Shown here: piece after piece, positions 48,314 to 57,577 of the stretch
Numbering within the stretch: position 1 is the stretch's first letter
How the letters are laid out: each line of letters begins with the position of its first letter
Source: Methanolobus bombayensis
Lineage (GTDB): Archaea; Halobacteriota; Methanosarcinia; Methanosarcinales; Methanosarcinaceae
Reading direction: 5' to 3'
DNA: 64,000 nt
NCBI RefSeq assembly: GCF_017873415.1
Contig: NZ_JAGGKD010000006.1
Span: 62,001 to 126,000, forward strand
Translations under genes and position numbers: made by a program
The notes under the pieces: model-generated
What the model saw: only the letters and a program-made list of their open reading frames with translations
The model's database searches: none
Told to the model about the DNA's origin: nothing

Positions 48314-48463
48314 ATGGTACAAACACAAGCTGCAATGGAAGCATACAATGCATATTGGGCTAATTCTCCTCTGCCGGCTGCTGATATCTTATGGATGGTA
48401 GTCATCCTGATAGTAGCAATACTGGCACTCTGGCAGGCGAGAACATTCGTTTCACAGTTCTGA
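48314..48463 (+). CDS. 49-residue single-helix membrane protein in the mttP operon
   Basis: AGGAG nine bases before ATG 48314 and a TGA at 48461-48463. The product starts with a polar, aromatic N-terminus (MVQTQAAMEAYNAYWANS) and has one hydrophobic helix (ILWMVVILIVAILALW) and a short basic end (QARTFVSQF). It lies 12 bases after the 96-residue gene on the same strand. Small size, tight spacing and a good ribosome-binding site argue for a real gene, perhaps a subunit or stabiliser of MttP. No homologue recalled. Confidence 0.7.
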   Translation: MVQTQAAMEAYNAYWANSPLPAADILWMVVILIVAILALWQARTFVSQF

Positions 48464-48514
48464 GGAGGAACTTGAAAAATCTTTGAGTTAGTTGAGTAGA
48501 TGGATGCAGTGAAG

Positions 48515-48547
48515 CTACAGGGTATTATCCCATGGTCATGCCTGTAG
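48515..48547 (+). terminator. Hairpin after the mttP operon
   Basis: Perfect 7-bp stem CTACAGG / CCTGTAG with a 19-base loop, between the small membrane protein and the mtbC promoter. Confidence 0.45.
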
Positions 48548-48612
48548 TGGATCTGTATCTGTTCATATTTATTTTAGTCTACTGCCCAAAGGTTCTGTAT
48601 GTCAATATAGTA

Positions 48613-48626
48613 GAAAAATATAAATA
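48613..48626 (+). promoter_or_regulatory. TATA box for mtbC copy 2 operon
   Basis: AAAAATATAAATAC, almost the same as the mttB box at 44383. It implies a leader of roughly 140 bases before mtbC. Confidence 0.5.
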
Positions 48627-48790
48627 CGAGACATTCTGTGAATTTAGGAGTAACACTTAAATAGTGTCTTGAAAGGTAACATATATATCTATCGACTGGC
48701 TATGCAGATTTGCCTTCGGGCTATACCCCAATTCAAACCAGAACAAAAAAAGAACTATCTAAAATTATCAAAAATCAATGAGGTGTACAA

Positions 48791-49435
48791 ATGAGCAATG
48801 AAGAAATGTTCAAAGAACTCTCAGATGCTGTTGTCACATGCAAAAAAGATGTTGTTACAGCAGCGGTTGAGAAAGCAAAGGGAGAGGGCATTCCACCTGC
48901 AGAGATCATCGAAAAAGGTCTTGCAGCCGGAATGAACGAAGTAGGTGTCCTTTTTGAGAGAGGTAAGTTATTCCTTCCTCACGTAATGATGGCAGCAGGC
49001 GCAATGGAAGAAGGTGTCAAGCTTCTTGAAGCAGATCTTCCAAAGGATGCTGTAAGCAAGAAACTCGGTGTAATCGTGAACGGTACCGTTGAAGGTGACG
49101 TACACGACATCGGTAAATCTATTGTATCAACCATGCTCCAGTCAGCAGGTTTTGAGGTCCATGACATAGGCAGGGACGTTCCACTGCAGGATTTCATCGA
49201 CAAGATAAAAGAAACAGATGCAGACATGGTTGGTCTTTCAGCACTTATGACAACCACCCTCCAGGGACAGAAGGATGTCATCGAGATGCTCAAAGAACAA
49301 GGCATGAGAGATGGTATCAAGGTCATGGTCGGCGGTGCTCCTGCAACGCAGGCATGGGCTGAGAAAATTGGCGCAGACTGCTACGCAGAAAATGCAAGTG
49401 AAGCCGTTGTAAAGGCAAAGGAACTTCTGCTTTAA
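48791..49435 (+). CDS. mtbC: Dimethylamine corrinoid protein MtbC, copy 2
   Basis: 214 residues with a normal ATG start (GAGGTG nine bases upstream): MSNEEMFKELSDAVVTCKKD, B12 domain with EGDVHDIGKSIVSTML, SALMTTTLQ and VGGAPATQAWAEKIGAD. Nearly identical in protein to copy 1 at 21872, with many silent differences. It sets the correct N-terminus for copy 1. Thirteen bases before mtbB copy 2. Confidence 0.97.
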   Translation: MSNEEMFKELSDAVVTCKKDVVTAAVEKAKGEGIPPAEIIEKGLAAGMNEVGVLFERGKLFLPHVMMAAGAMEEGVKLLEADLPKDAVSKKLGVIVNGTVEGDVHDIGKSIVSTMLQSAGFEVHDIGRDVPLQDFIDKIKETDADMVGLSALMTTTLQGQKDVIEMLKEQGMRDGIKVMVGGAPATQAWAEKIGADCYAENASEAVVKAKELLL

Positions 49436-49448
49436 GTGAGGCATCATC

Positions 49449-50849
49449 ATGACAGAATATAAATTGAGAATGGGAGATGGAAAGCGCATTTCCATGACAA
49501 AGGAGCAGATCATTGCTGACCTTAAGGAAGGTATGGCAGATGCTGCAGACCTTGGAGACATTCCAGATCTTAGTGAAGACGAGATAGACAAGCTCGTGGA
49601 TATTCTCACCATGCCTTCAAGGATGGTAGGTGTTGAGCAGGGTATGGAAGTTCCTGTAACCCACGATATCGGTACTATCAGAATTGATGGTGATCAGGGT
49701 AACAGTGGTGTAGGTATTCCATCCAGCAGACTTGTTGGTGCAATGATGCATGAGAGAGCATTTGGTGCTGACACAATGGAACTCGGTCACATTGACTACA
49801 GTTACAAGCCTGCAAAGCCTGTAATCGCACAGGAGATGCAGACAATGGAAGTCTGCCAGCAGAACATGATAGTTCCTCTTCTCTACGGTGCAATGCCTAA
49901 CATGGGTCTTTACTACACACCTGACGGACCATTCGAGAACCCAGGTGACCTTATGAAGGCATTCAAGATCGATGAAGCAAGGGAATCCATGGAACACTCT
50001 GCAGAGCACCTTACAAGGGACATTGTCTGGATCATGCAGAGAATGATGGCATCAGGTTCCGATGGTGTCAACTTCGATACTATCGGTGCTGCCGGTGACG
50101 GTGACATGTATGCATCACTTCATGCAATTGAAGCCCTGAGAAAGCAGTTCCCTGACATATACATTGAAGCAGGTATGGCAGGAGAACTCCTTCTTGGAAT
50201 GCATGGTGAGCTCGAATATGATGGTGTTACCCTTGCAGGTCTCTGGCCACACCAGCAGGCTCCACTTGTTGCAAAGGCCGGTGCAAACGTTTTCGGACCT
50301 GTAGTAAACACCAACACCAGCAAAAGCTCAGCCTGGAACCTTGGAAGAGCTGTTACCTTTATTAAGCAGGCTGTAAAGGATTCTCCACTGCCATGCCATG
50401 TTAACATGGGAATGGGTGTAGGTGGTATCCCAATGCTTGAGACTCCGACGATTGATGCTGTATCAAGAGCTAGCAAGGCGATGGTTGAAATTGCTGGCGT
50501 GGACGGTATATAGATAGGGGTCGGCGACCCGATGGGTATGCCGATCTCCCACATAATGACCTCCGGAATGAGCGGAATCAGAGCAGCAGGTGACCTTGTT
50601 GCAAGAATGGAATTTGCAAAAGGAATGAGAATTGGAGAAGCAAAGGATTACGTTGCAAAGAAACTTGACGTAACCACAGCTGACCTCAGTGATGAATATG
50701 TAATGAGAGAACTGAGAGAAGAACTTGGTATAGGTGTCATCACTTCAGTAGCAGGTGCTCCAAAGGGAATTGCAGCAAAGATGAATATCGAGAAGCTTCT
50801 CGATTTAAAGATCAACAGCTGTGAGAAATTCAGAGGGCAGTTGAAGTAA
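49449..50849 (+). CDS. mtbB: Dimethylamine:corrinoid methyltransferase MtbB, copy 2 (pyrrolysine 355)
   Basis: Readthrough of TAG at 50511-50513 (codon 355; one residue shorter than copy 1 at the N-terminus) gives 466 residues. Protein around the site is the same as copy 1: AGVDGI[12 protein letters not shown]. Part of the order mttBC-mttP-mtbCB-mtmCB. A long hairpin separates it from mtmC copy 2. Confidence 0.97.
50511..50530 (+). promoter_or_regulatory. Pyl codon and downstream hairpin in mtbB copy 2
   Basis: Same GGGTC / GACCC stem (50518-50530) after the TAG as in copy 1, inside the 74-base identical block. Confidence 0.55.
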
Positions 50850-50856
50850 ATATATC

Positions 50857-50911
50857 AGGTAATCAGGTTTGAGTTTCACTGTTAGTGAGACTCATACCTT
50901 TTTGATTACCT
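50857..50911 (+). terminator. Long hairpin between mtbB copy 2 and mtmC copy 2
   Basis: Outer 9-bp stem AGGTAATCA / TGATTACCT, continuing inward through GGTTTGAGTTTCACT / AGTGAGACTCATACC with two mismatches. No T tract; likely a processing or stabilising hairpin or weak terminator. Confidence 0.6.
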
Positions 50912-50961
50912 CAGCTAAAACAAAAACATTAGCTAAAAGTAGTAAATTTAGGAGGCTAAAT

Positions 50962-51618
50962 ATGTCCAATCAGGAAATGTTAGACAAACTCAGAGACACA
51001 ATTGTCACTCAGAACATCAATGGCTGTGCTGAAGCCACCCAGGAAGCCCTGGATTCAGGACTCAGTGCAGTTGAGATCATCAACGATGGTCTTTCACCAG
51101 GAATGAAGATCATCGGAGACAAATTCGAGGCAGCAGAGGTCTATCTCCCACAGATCATGATGTCTGCCAAGGCAATGAATGCAGCAATGGAAATTCTTGT
51201 ACCTGTACTTGCAGAAGAAAAAGGAGCAGACGACGAAGGTGTGGGTCTTGCTGTCACTTACGTGCAGGAAGGAGATATTCACGATATCGGCCACCGACTC
51301 GTAACAACCATGCTTGAAGCAAACGGCTTCAGGATCGTTGACATGGGCGTAGATGTACCAAATGACAATATCGTTGAAGAAATTGAAAAACACAAGGGTA
51401 AGAAGGTATTGCTCGTAGGTTCAGCACTTATGACAACATCAATGCTCGGTCAGAAAGACACCGTAGAAATGCTTGCAGAAGAAGGTCTTAGAGACTCTGT
51501 CAAGATCATGTTCGGTGGAGCACCAGTATCCGATGCATGGATTGCAGAGATCGGAGCAGATGCAACAGCAGAGAATGCAGCAGATGCAGCCCGTGTAGCC
51601 CTTGAGATCATGAAATAA
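50962..51618 (+). CDS. mtmC: Monomethylamine corrinoid protein MtmC, copy 2
   Basis: Same 218-residue protein as copy 1 except the last residues (ARVALEIMK instead of ARVALSLMQ). ATG 50962 follows AGGAGG; the frame open to 50869 is only leader. DNA 50950-51590 is identical base for base to 30205-30845, ribosome-binding site included. Thirteen bases before mtmB copy 2. Confidence 0.97.
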   Translation: MSNQEMLDKLRDTIVTQNINGCAEATQEALDSGLSAVEIINDGLSPGMKIIGDKFEAAEVYLPQIMMSAKAMNAAMEILVPVLAEEKGADDEGVGLAVTYVQEGDIHDIGHRLVTTMLEANGFRIVDMGVDVPNDNIVEEIEKHKGKKVLLVGSALMTTSMLGQKDTVEMLAEEGLRDSVKIMFGGAPVSDAWIAEIGADATAENAADAARVALEIMK

Positions 51619-51631
51619 GAGGTGTTCAAAT

Positions 51632-53008
51632 ATGACATTTTCAAGATCACTTGATTGTTTTGAGTTCTTTGAGCGTGCAAAGAAGGGAGAGAAGATGACC
51701 CAGGATGACTGGGACCTTATGACAATCCCTATGAAAGCAATGGAGCTCAAGCAGAAATACAACCTTGACTTTAAGAATGAATTCGTACCAACCGACAAGG
51801 ACATGATGGAAAACCTGTACAAGGCAGGTTTTGAGATGCTCCTTGAGTGCGGTATATTCTGTACCGACACAGGCCGTGTGGTAAAATACACCGAGGACGA
51901 GATCCTGGACGCTATCAACAACGTCCAGAAGGAATTCGTTCTGGGAACCGGCAGAGACGCCGTAAACGTCAGGAAGAGAAACGTTGGCGACAAGAAAAAG
52001 CCAATAGTTCAGGGTGGTCCTACCGGTTCCCCGATTTCCGAGAACATGTTCATGCCTGTTCACATGAGCTATGCTCTTGAGAAAGAGGTCGATACAATTG
52101 TCAACGGTGTCATGATGACAGTCCGTGGCAAACCACCAATTCCAAAGAGTCCGTATGAAGTTCTTGCAGCCAAGACCGAAACAAGGCTCATCAAGAATGC
52201 AGCAGCAATGGCCGGAAGGCCAGGCATGGGCATATAGGGACCAGAGACTTCCCTGTCCGCTCAGGGAAATATCGCTTCAGACTGTGCCGGTGGCCAGATC
52301 TGCAGTGACAGCCACGAGGTCTCCCAGCTCAATGAGCTTAAGATCGACCTTGACGCAATTTCAGTAATGGCTCACTATCAGGGTAACAGTGACATCATCA
52401 TGGATGAGCAGATGCCTATCTTTGGTGGCTATGCCGGTGGCGTAGAAGAGACTGCTATCGTTGATATCGCAACCCACATCAATGCATTCGTAATGAGCAA
52501 TGCAAGCTGGCACCTTGACGGTCCGGTCCACATCCGCTGGGGTTCCACAAACACCCGTGAGACCCTCATGATCGCAGGATGGACATGTGCAACCATCTCA
52601 GAGTTCACAGACATGCTCTCAGGTAACCAGTACTACCCATGTGCAGGACCATGTACAGAGATGTGCCTGCTTGAAGCATCCGCTCAGTCAATCACTGACA
52701 CTGCATCCGGCCGTGAGATACTCTCCGGTGTTGCAGCTGCAAAGGGTGTTGTACAGGACAAGACAACAGGTATGGAAGCAAGAATGATGGGAGAGGTCGC
52801 AAGGGCAACCGCAGGAATGGATATTTCCGAGGTAAACAAGGTCCTTGATGCTCTTGTCAGCTCTTATGAAGGCGACTATGCAAATGCACCAGAAGGTAAG
52901 ACATTCCAGGAATGTTACGATGTCGCAACCGTAACACCAACTGACGAGTATGTCAAGGTCTACGAAGGTGCACGCAAGAAGCTCGAAGACTTCGGTCTTA
53001 CTTTCTAA
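51632..53008 (+). CDS. mtmB: Monomethylamine:corrinoid methyltransferase MtmB, copy 2 (pyrrolysine 202)
   Basis: 458 residues with TAG at 52235-52237 (codon 202). Very similar to copy 1 but with many silent and several amino-acid differences (for example CFEFFERAKKGEKMTQ versus VYEFYERAKKGEKTTQ). Both copies keep Glu229, Glu259 and Tyr335 equivalents. Ends TAA, followed by the same type of double hairpin as copy 1. Confidence 0.98.
52235..52268 (+). promoter_or_regulatory. Pyl codon and PYLIS-type hairpin in mtmB copy 2
   Basis: Stem TTCCCTG / CAGGGAA at 52249-52268, same distance from the TAG as in copy 1; the one silent change sits in the loop. Confidence 0.6.
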
Positions 53009-53023
53009 GATGAATGAATCCCT

Positions 53024-53083
53024 GTGATAACGTAGTTTATCACTTCCCAACCAACCGAGCCAGCGATTTATCACCGCTGGCTC
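53024..53083 (+). terminator. Double hairpin 3' end of mtmB copy 2
   Basis: GTGATAA / TTATCAC (53024-53043), identical to copy 1, then GAGCCAGCG / CGCTGGCTC (53057-53083), where stem length and loop differ but pairing is kept. Confidence 0.75.
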
Positions 53084-53258
53084 ACTTTGTTTTTTTGATA
53101 GAATCAGTCTGTTTTTAGTATTAAAGGCTGAGTTATCACTCATTTTTAAATAAATCTCAAAAAGAGCAAATGTACATTTTTCTTCATACGATATATAATA
53201 CATATGAATGATTTTGCATGAAATAATTGAGTAGATTTAGAAATAACTAATATTTTCT

Positions 53259-54632
53259 TTAAACAGGCTCTCCAGGCATATCGCCCATGATCTCATAAGA
53301 GATCTTCCTGTATAGTGACAGGTATTCCTCAGTAGGTTCCATGTCGTATTCGGAACGAATATTGTAGCACTTTTCAAAGGGTTTTCCTTCAGGAGGATTC
53401 CTGAGACGGTCAGCGTATCTGGAATAAATCTTGGCTACCAGTCTGTTGGCTTCAGTGAGAGTCAACTGTGTAGCAAGCTGTGCCATCTCTCCCATGAACC
53501 TTGATTCCAGGCCGGAGGAATGATCAGGAGCACTTCCGCGTTTTCCGATTGGGCCAAGCAGCATATTCCTTCCACAGACTGTATCTCCTATTGCCTGTGC
53601 AGCAGTCTCGTAGAACATCATATCGGTGCATATACCTGCAGTATTCCAGTAGTAGCGTGCAGTATAATAGTTCATATTTCTGGAAATACCAAGTGCTGCC
53701 AGATTGGATGCCCAGATTATTTCCTTTGCAGATGATGATCCAGTATTAGCATGTACTGCACCGGATGCGTGTATACTTGAATGGGCCAGGACCTTTGATT
53801 GTAATGTCTCCGCCACGTCGATAATTGCCAGTCCTTCGGGGGAACCAATGCAAGCTCCACCGAAAACGGGGACCTGGCCTGATATGTAGTGATTTCCGTG
53901 TTCCTGATGGTAGATGCACTTTGAAAGAGTCTCATAATCTACCTTGAGGTCATCCATATAGACCTCCTGCGGGTCTGCACTTGAATAAAGTTCATCAGAT
54001 GAAACAAGTAAAGCTGATGTTGTAAGCGTGGAGGTACTTGGTCCAAGAATTGCCAGTCCTTCCCTGCCTGCTATCTTAGTAGCAAGTCTTTCATGCCTTG
54101 AGGCTTTCAGGACAGCAAGCATCTCAAGGGGACTTCGGGGTTGTATGTATTCTCCTCCGAATTGATTCATTGCTCCACTGTAGATTCCCTGTACAACATT
54201 CTCCTGTACAGAACTCAAGTTGATATAGAGGAAATTCTTTTCTGAGACACTTCCTCCGGTTGGGCCACCGATAATTATCGGTGGAAATGATACCATGGGA
54301 TATCGATGCGGAACAACCACTTTTTCCTTGAGCCGTCCTATCTCAAGAGGATTGGTTGTATTGAGAGCTTTCAGGATATCCTCTTCGTCTATATTGATGA
54401 CCCTGCGGGTGCTTCTGCAGAATATTCCCACAGAATGAAGGAGCTCAATACCTGCTTCAAAAACCGCATCTGCAAGTTCGAGGTCATCCGGAACGAAAAC
54501 TTCTGGGTCGTATTTTATTCCATATTTGAATGCCAGTTCTTCGGATTTTTTGAAAACCTTTATATCATGCTCTCTTTCTGTCCTTTTTTCTCCGCCAATG
54601 GCGTACTTCAGATACTTGTAGATATTTTGCAT
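53259..54632 (-). CDS. Pyrrolysine-less MtmB homologue (Leu at the Pyl position)
   Basis: A 457-residue protein that aligns with MtmB over its whole length (458 residues): FVPDDLELADAVFEAGIELLHSVGIFC, then IIGGPTGGSVSEKNFLYINLS, QPRSPLEMLAVLKASRHERLATK and PEGKPFEKCYNIRSEYDMEPTEEY. At the pyrrolysine site MtmB reads GRPGMGI-Pyl-GPETS; this protein reads GREGLAI-Leu-GPSTS (Leu196, codon CTT at 54045-54047). Equivalents of MtmB Glu229 (PQEVYM) and Tyr335 (ARYYWNTAG) remain, but Glu259 aligns with Gly and Gln333 with Arg. A good AGGAG start site and intact frame argue for a working gene. The substrate must differ from monomethylamine or the chemistry must be changed; unknown. Divergent from mtbA. 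Confidence 0.85.
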   Translation of the reverse strand: MQNIYKYLKYAIGGEKRTEREHDIKVFKKSEELAFKYGIKYDPEVFVPDDLELADAVFEAGIELLHSVGIFCRSTRRVINIDEEDILKALNTTNPLEIGRLKEKVVVPHRYPMVSFPPIIIGGPTGGSVSEKNFLYINLSSVQENVVQGIYSGAMNQFGGEYIQPRSPLEMLAVLKASRHERLATKIAGREGLAILGPSTSTLTTSALLVSSDELYSSADPQEVYMDDLKVDYETLSKCIYHQEHGNHYISGQVPVFGGACIGSPEGLAIIDVAETLQSKVLAHSSIHASGAVHANTGSSSAKEIIWASNLAALGISRNMNYYTARYYWNTAGICTDMMFYETAAQAIGDTVCGRNMLLGPIGKRGSAPDHSSGLESRFMGEMAQLATQLTLTEANRLVAKIYSRYADRLRNPPEGKPFEKCYNIRSEYDMEPTEEYLSLYRKISYEIMGDMPGEPV

Positions 54633-55300
54633 GACGATTCTCCTGATTTTAGAAATAATCCTTCTGCTAATACTGACTGACGAATGAAGATAGTTTATTC
54701 TCTCCTGATAGATAAAGGTTTATAGCTGATATTTATATTTTGCCATATGTGTTTGTTATAAACGGGCTTAATAATTCATTAATGGCTTACATGGCTATGT
54801 TTTTAGTTTGATCTTACTTAAAATTGTGCCTTTTTAATTCAGTAAGCCTTATATGTCAAATTTTTTATTACAATCATGTTGATTATGAATTTGATTATAT
54901 TCTGTTAAATAAAGATCAGCTAATTCAAAGTTTCTTATTTCTATCTCTTTTTGAGTGAGATGCGCTCTTTGAAGTTATATTATTTATATTTTGTGCACGT
55001 GCTTTTTATTTTAAATCACTATTTATATTTATTTTATAGTTTTTTTTATTGATACAGTTGTATCTTTTTTCTGGTTGAAATATTCGTGTGCTTTTTTTCA
55101 AAAACAGTGTCTATAGGGCATAAAATTGTTTTTATTTCTTCTTTTTTATTTGAAATTAACTTTAGGTTTTAATCTGCTATTTATGTCTTTCTAATCTTCT
55201 GATTGTGTATGTATTATTTATAGTTAACTGTAGCTGCATAGAAAAATATATATTCTAGTGATTCAAATTTGATAAATATCGCATTAAGGAGATTCTATTT
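54633..55300. other. AT-rich divergent spacer and long mtbA leader
   Basis: 668 bases without a credible gene. A short palindrome GATAC / GTATC lies at 55051-55064, and ATAGAAAAATATATATTC near 55238-55255 may be the mtbA TATA box, about 45-60 bases before its ATG. The stretch also carries the promoter of the MtmB homologue. Confidence 0.5.
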
Positions 55301-56320
55301 ATGGCAGAATATACCCCTAAAGAAAGATTAGCGCGTGCATTGAAAGGTCAGCCTGTTGACAGGATGCCTGCAATCTCAGTAACCCAGACAGGAACAGTTG
55401 ACCAGATGGAAGCCTGTGGCGCATCCTGGCCAGAAGCAAACTATGATGCTGAGCAGATGGCAACCCTCGCAGAAGCAGGTCACACCGTAGTAGGCTTTGA
55501 AGCTGTCCGTGTTCCTTTCGACATCACCGCAGAAGCTGAGTTCTTCGGCTGTGAGATCAAGGACGGTACAAAAGAACAGCAGCCATCAGTCATTGGTCAT
55601 GTTGTAAGCAGCACGGAAGACATCGAGAAGCTTAAAGGCTACTCCCTTGACGAAGGTAGGATCAATGTCGTATGTGATGCGATCAAGATTCTTGCAGACA
55701 AGTACGGAGACGATCTCCCTATCATGGGCAGTATGATCGGTCCTTTCTCACTTGCACAGCACGTCAATGGTGACAACTGGTTCATGGAGATCATGACAAA
55801 TGAGGAATTCGGTCTTGCACTCATGGAGTTCACAACTGAGTTCAGTGTTGCATATGCAAAGAAGATGGTCGAGAACGGTGCAGACACAATGGTCATCATC
55901 GACCCAACTGCAAGTCCACAGCTTATAGGTAATGAATTCTATGAGAAGTTTGTAGTACCTTTCCACAAGAAGGTCTGTGACGCAATGCGTGAGCTTAATG
56001 TTGCAACAGTACTTCACGTATGTGGTGACACGACCAAAGGTCTTGGAGTAATGGAAACATGTGGTGTGGATGCTATCAGTGTTGATCAGAATGTAGATGC
56101 TGCAACCGCTGTAGGAAATGTGAAAAATGCTATCATCGTCGGTAACCTCGATCCTGTGAATATGCTCTGGAACCAGACACCTGAAGCTATCAAGGAAGAG
56201 TCACAAAAGGTACTGGACGCAGGAATTGGTCTGCTTGCACCGGGCTGTGGAATAGTAAGTAAGACTCCTACAGAAAACCTTCAGGCAATGGTAGAGATGG
56301 CTAAAAGCCACAAATATTAA
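55301..56320 (+). CDS. mtbA: Methylcobamide:coenzyme M methyltransferase MtbA
   Basis: Common methylamine pathway step: moves the methyl group from methylated MttC, MtbC or MtmC to coenzyme M. A 339-residue uroporphyrinogen decarboxylase-fold zinc enzyme. Zinc ligands are the His and Cys of [11 protein letters not shown] and the Cys of [16 protein letters not shown]. The start [23 protein letters not shown] and methylamine context favour MtbA over the methanol isozyme MtaA. AAGGAGAT precedes the ATG. It is monocistronic with a strong terminator. Confidence 0.94.
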   Translation: MAEYTPKERLARALKGQPVDRMPAISVTQTGTVDQMEACGASWPEANYDAEQMATLAEAGHTVVGFEAVRVPFDITAEAEFFGCEIKDGTKEQQPSVIGHVVSSTEDIEKLKGYSLDEGRINVVCDAIKILADKYGDDLPIMGSMIGPFSLAQHVNGDNWFMEIMTNEEFGLALMEFTTEFSVAYAKKMVENGADTMVIIDPTASPQLIGNEFYEKFVVPFHKKVCDAMRELNVATVLHVCGDTTKGLGVMETCGVDAISVDQNVDAATAVGNVKNAIIVGNLDPVNMLWNQTPEAIKEESQKVLDAGIGLLAPGCGIVSKTPTENLQAMVEMAKSHKY

Positions 56321-56349
56321 ATTTGCAACCCTAGTTCCACCCTCCGTAG

Positions 56350-56381
56350 CACCGGCTCTTTTCTGTACTTTAGAGCCGGTG
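56350..56381 (+). terminator. Terminator after mtbA
   Basis: Perfect 9-bp stem CACCGGCTC / GAGCCGGTG with a 14-base loop, followed shortly by ATTTTTG. Confidence 0.75.
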
Positions 56382-56419
56382 TCGGATTCTATTTTTGTAA
56401 ACTCTTATTTTTCCACAGA

Positions 56420-56431
56420 TTTATATATACT
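56420..56431 (+). promoter_or_regulatory. TATA box for taw1
   Basis: TTTATATATACT about 20-33 bases before ATG 56453, suggesting a very short leader. Confidence 0.45.
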
Positions 56432-56452
56432 GAACTTCTACTAGACGCAGAG

Positions 56453-57415
56453 ATGGCTCGCAGAAGAAAAAATAAAAATAAAGCAATCGGCGATGAAGAA
56501 GCTGAAATCACGGATTTTAAAAGCCTGTTAAGGAAACAGGGATATAGTCTTGCAGGCAGGCATAGTGCTGTCAAGACGTGCATGTGGCTTCGCAGATCCA
56601 TAAAGGATGAAGGTGAATGTTATAAATCCGTATTCTATGGTATCACATCCCACCGATGTCTTCAGATGACCCCGACTCTTATGTGTAACCAGAAGTGTCT
56701 GCACTGCTGGAGACCTACAGAAGTAGATGTTCCAATGCCTGTTGGATGGGACTCTCCAGTGGAAATAGTGGGGTCTTCAATTGAATCACAGAGAAAACTT
56801 ATATCCGGCTTTGGAGGCTCAGCACCTCTTGAACGCTGGAAAGAAGGCAACGACCCAAAGCATGTAGCTATCTCTCTCTCAGGAGAACCTACTCTTTTCC
56901 CTCACCTTCACGAACTGGTTGATGAGTTCAAAGAACAGGATTTCACGACTTTTGTTGTAAGCAACGGTACAGTTCCTGAAATGATGGCAAAGATCAACCC
57001 TGCACAGTTATACATGAGCCTTGATGCACCGGACAGAGAAACTTACGAAAAGGTCTGTCTTCCGAATTCACCAAAACTGTGGGATAATATTCTCAAGTCA
57101 CTGGAAATACTCAAGAGTAAGGAAACAAGGACCGTTATCCGTATTACTCTGATAAAAGGTGTAAATATGTTCTATCCTGAAGCCTATGCTAGCCTCATAA
57201 AGATTGCAGAGCCTGATTATATAGAAGTCAAAGCCTATATGCACCTTGGTTTCTCCAGGAAAAGACTTCCACGTGAAGCTATGCCTTCTCATGATGAAGT
57301 AATGGAATTCTCAGAGGAACTTGCAAAGCATCTGGGATATAAGGTGGCATCAGACGTTGAGGTCAGCAGGGTAGTGCTCCTGTCCAAAGATGGCTGTGTA
57401 ACCCATCTTGTATAA
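56453..57415 (+). CDS. taw1: tRNA 4-demethylwyosine synthase Taw1 (radical SAM)
   Basis: Makes the tricyclic wyosine base at G37 of tRNA-Phe from N1-methylguanosine and pyruvate. 320 residues with the radical SAM motif MCNQKCLHCWRPTEVD (CxxxCxxC), preceded by an N-terminal cysteine (VKTCMWLRRS), and the downstream ISLSGEPTLFPHLHEL and YMSLDAPDRETYEKVC. The Trm5/Taw2-type methyltransferase nearby (60590-61390) may act in the same pathway. Confidence 0.94.
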   Translation: MARRRKNKNKAIGDEEAEITDFKSLLRKQGYSLAGRHSAVKTCMWLRRSIKDEGECYKSVFYGITSHRCLQMTPTLMCNQKCLHCWRPTEVDVPMPVGWDSPVEIVGSSIESQRKLISGFGGSAPLERWKEGNDPKHVAISLSGEPTLFPHLHELVDEFKEQDFTTFVVSNGTVPEMMAKINPAQLYMSLDAPDRETYEKVCLPNSPKLWDNILKSLEILKSKETRTVIRITLIKGVNMFYPEAYASLIKIAEPDYIEVKAYMHLGFSRKRLPREAMPSHDEVMEFSEELAKHLGYKVASDVEVSRVVLLSKDGCVTHLV

Positions 57416-57577
57416 CATCCCACTAACATATTTTTAGTTGTGAGGTTCACGATGTCTATATTTCAAACTTTTCCATTTGATTTCTGTCACAAGCTATATT
57501 TATAGCAAGGCATACATAAGCATCCAAAATAATCGAAGATATAGATAATCTCTTTATTCAAACGGAGTATTCACACA

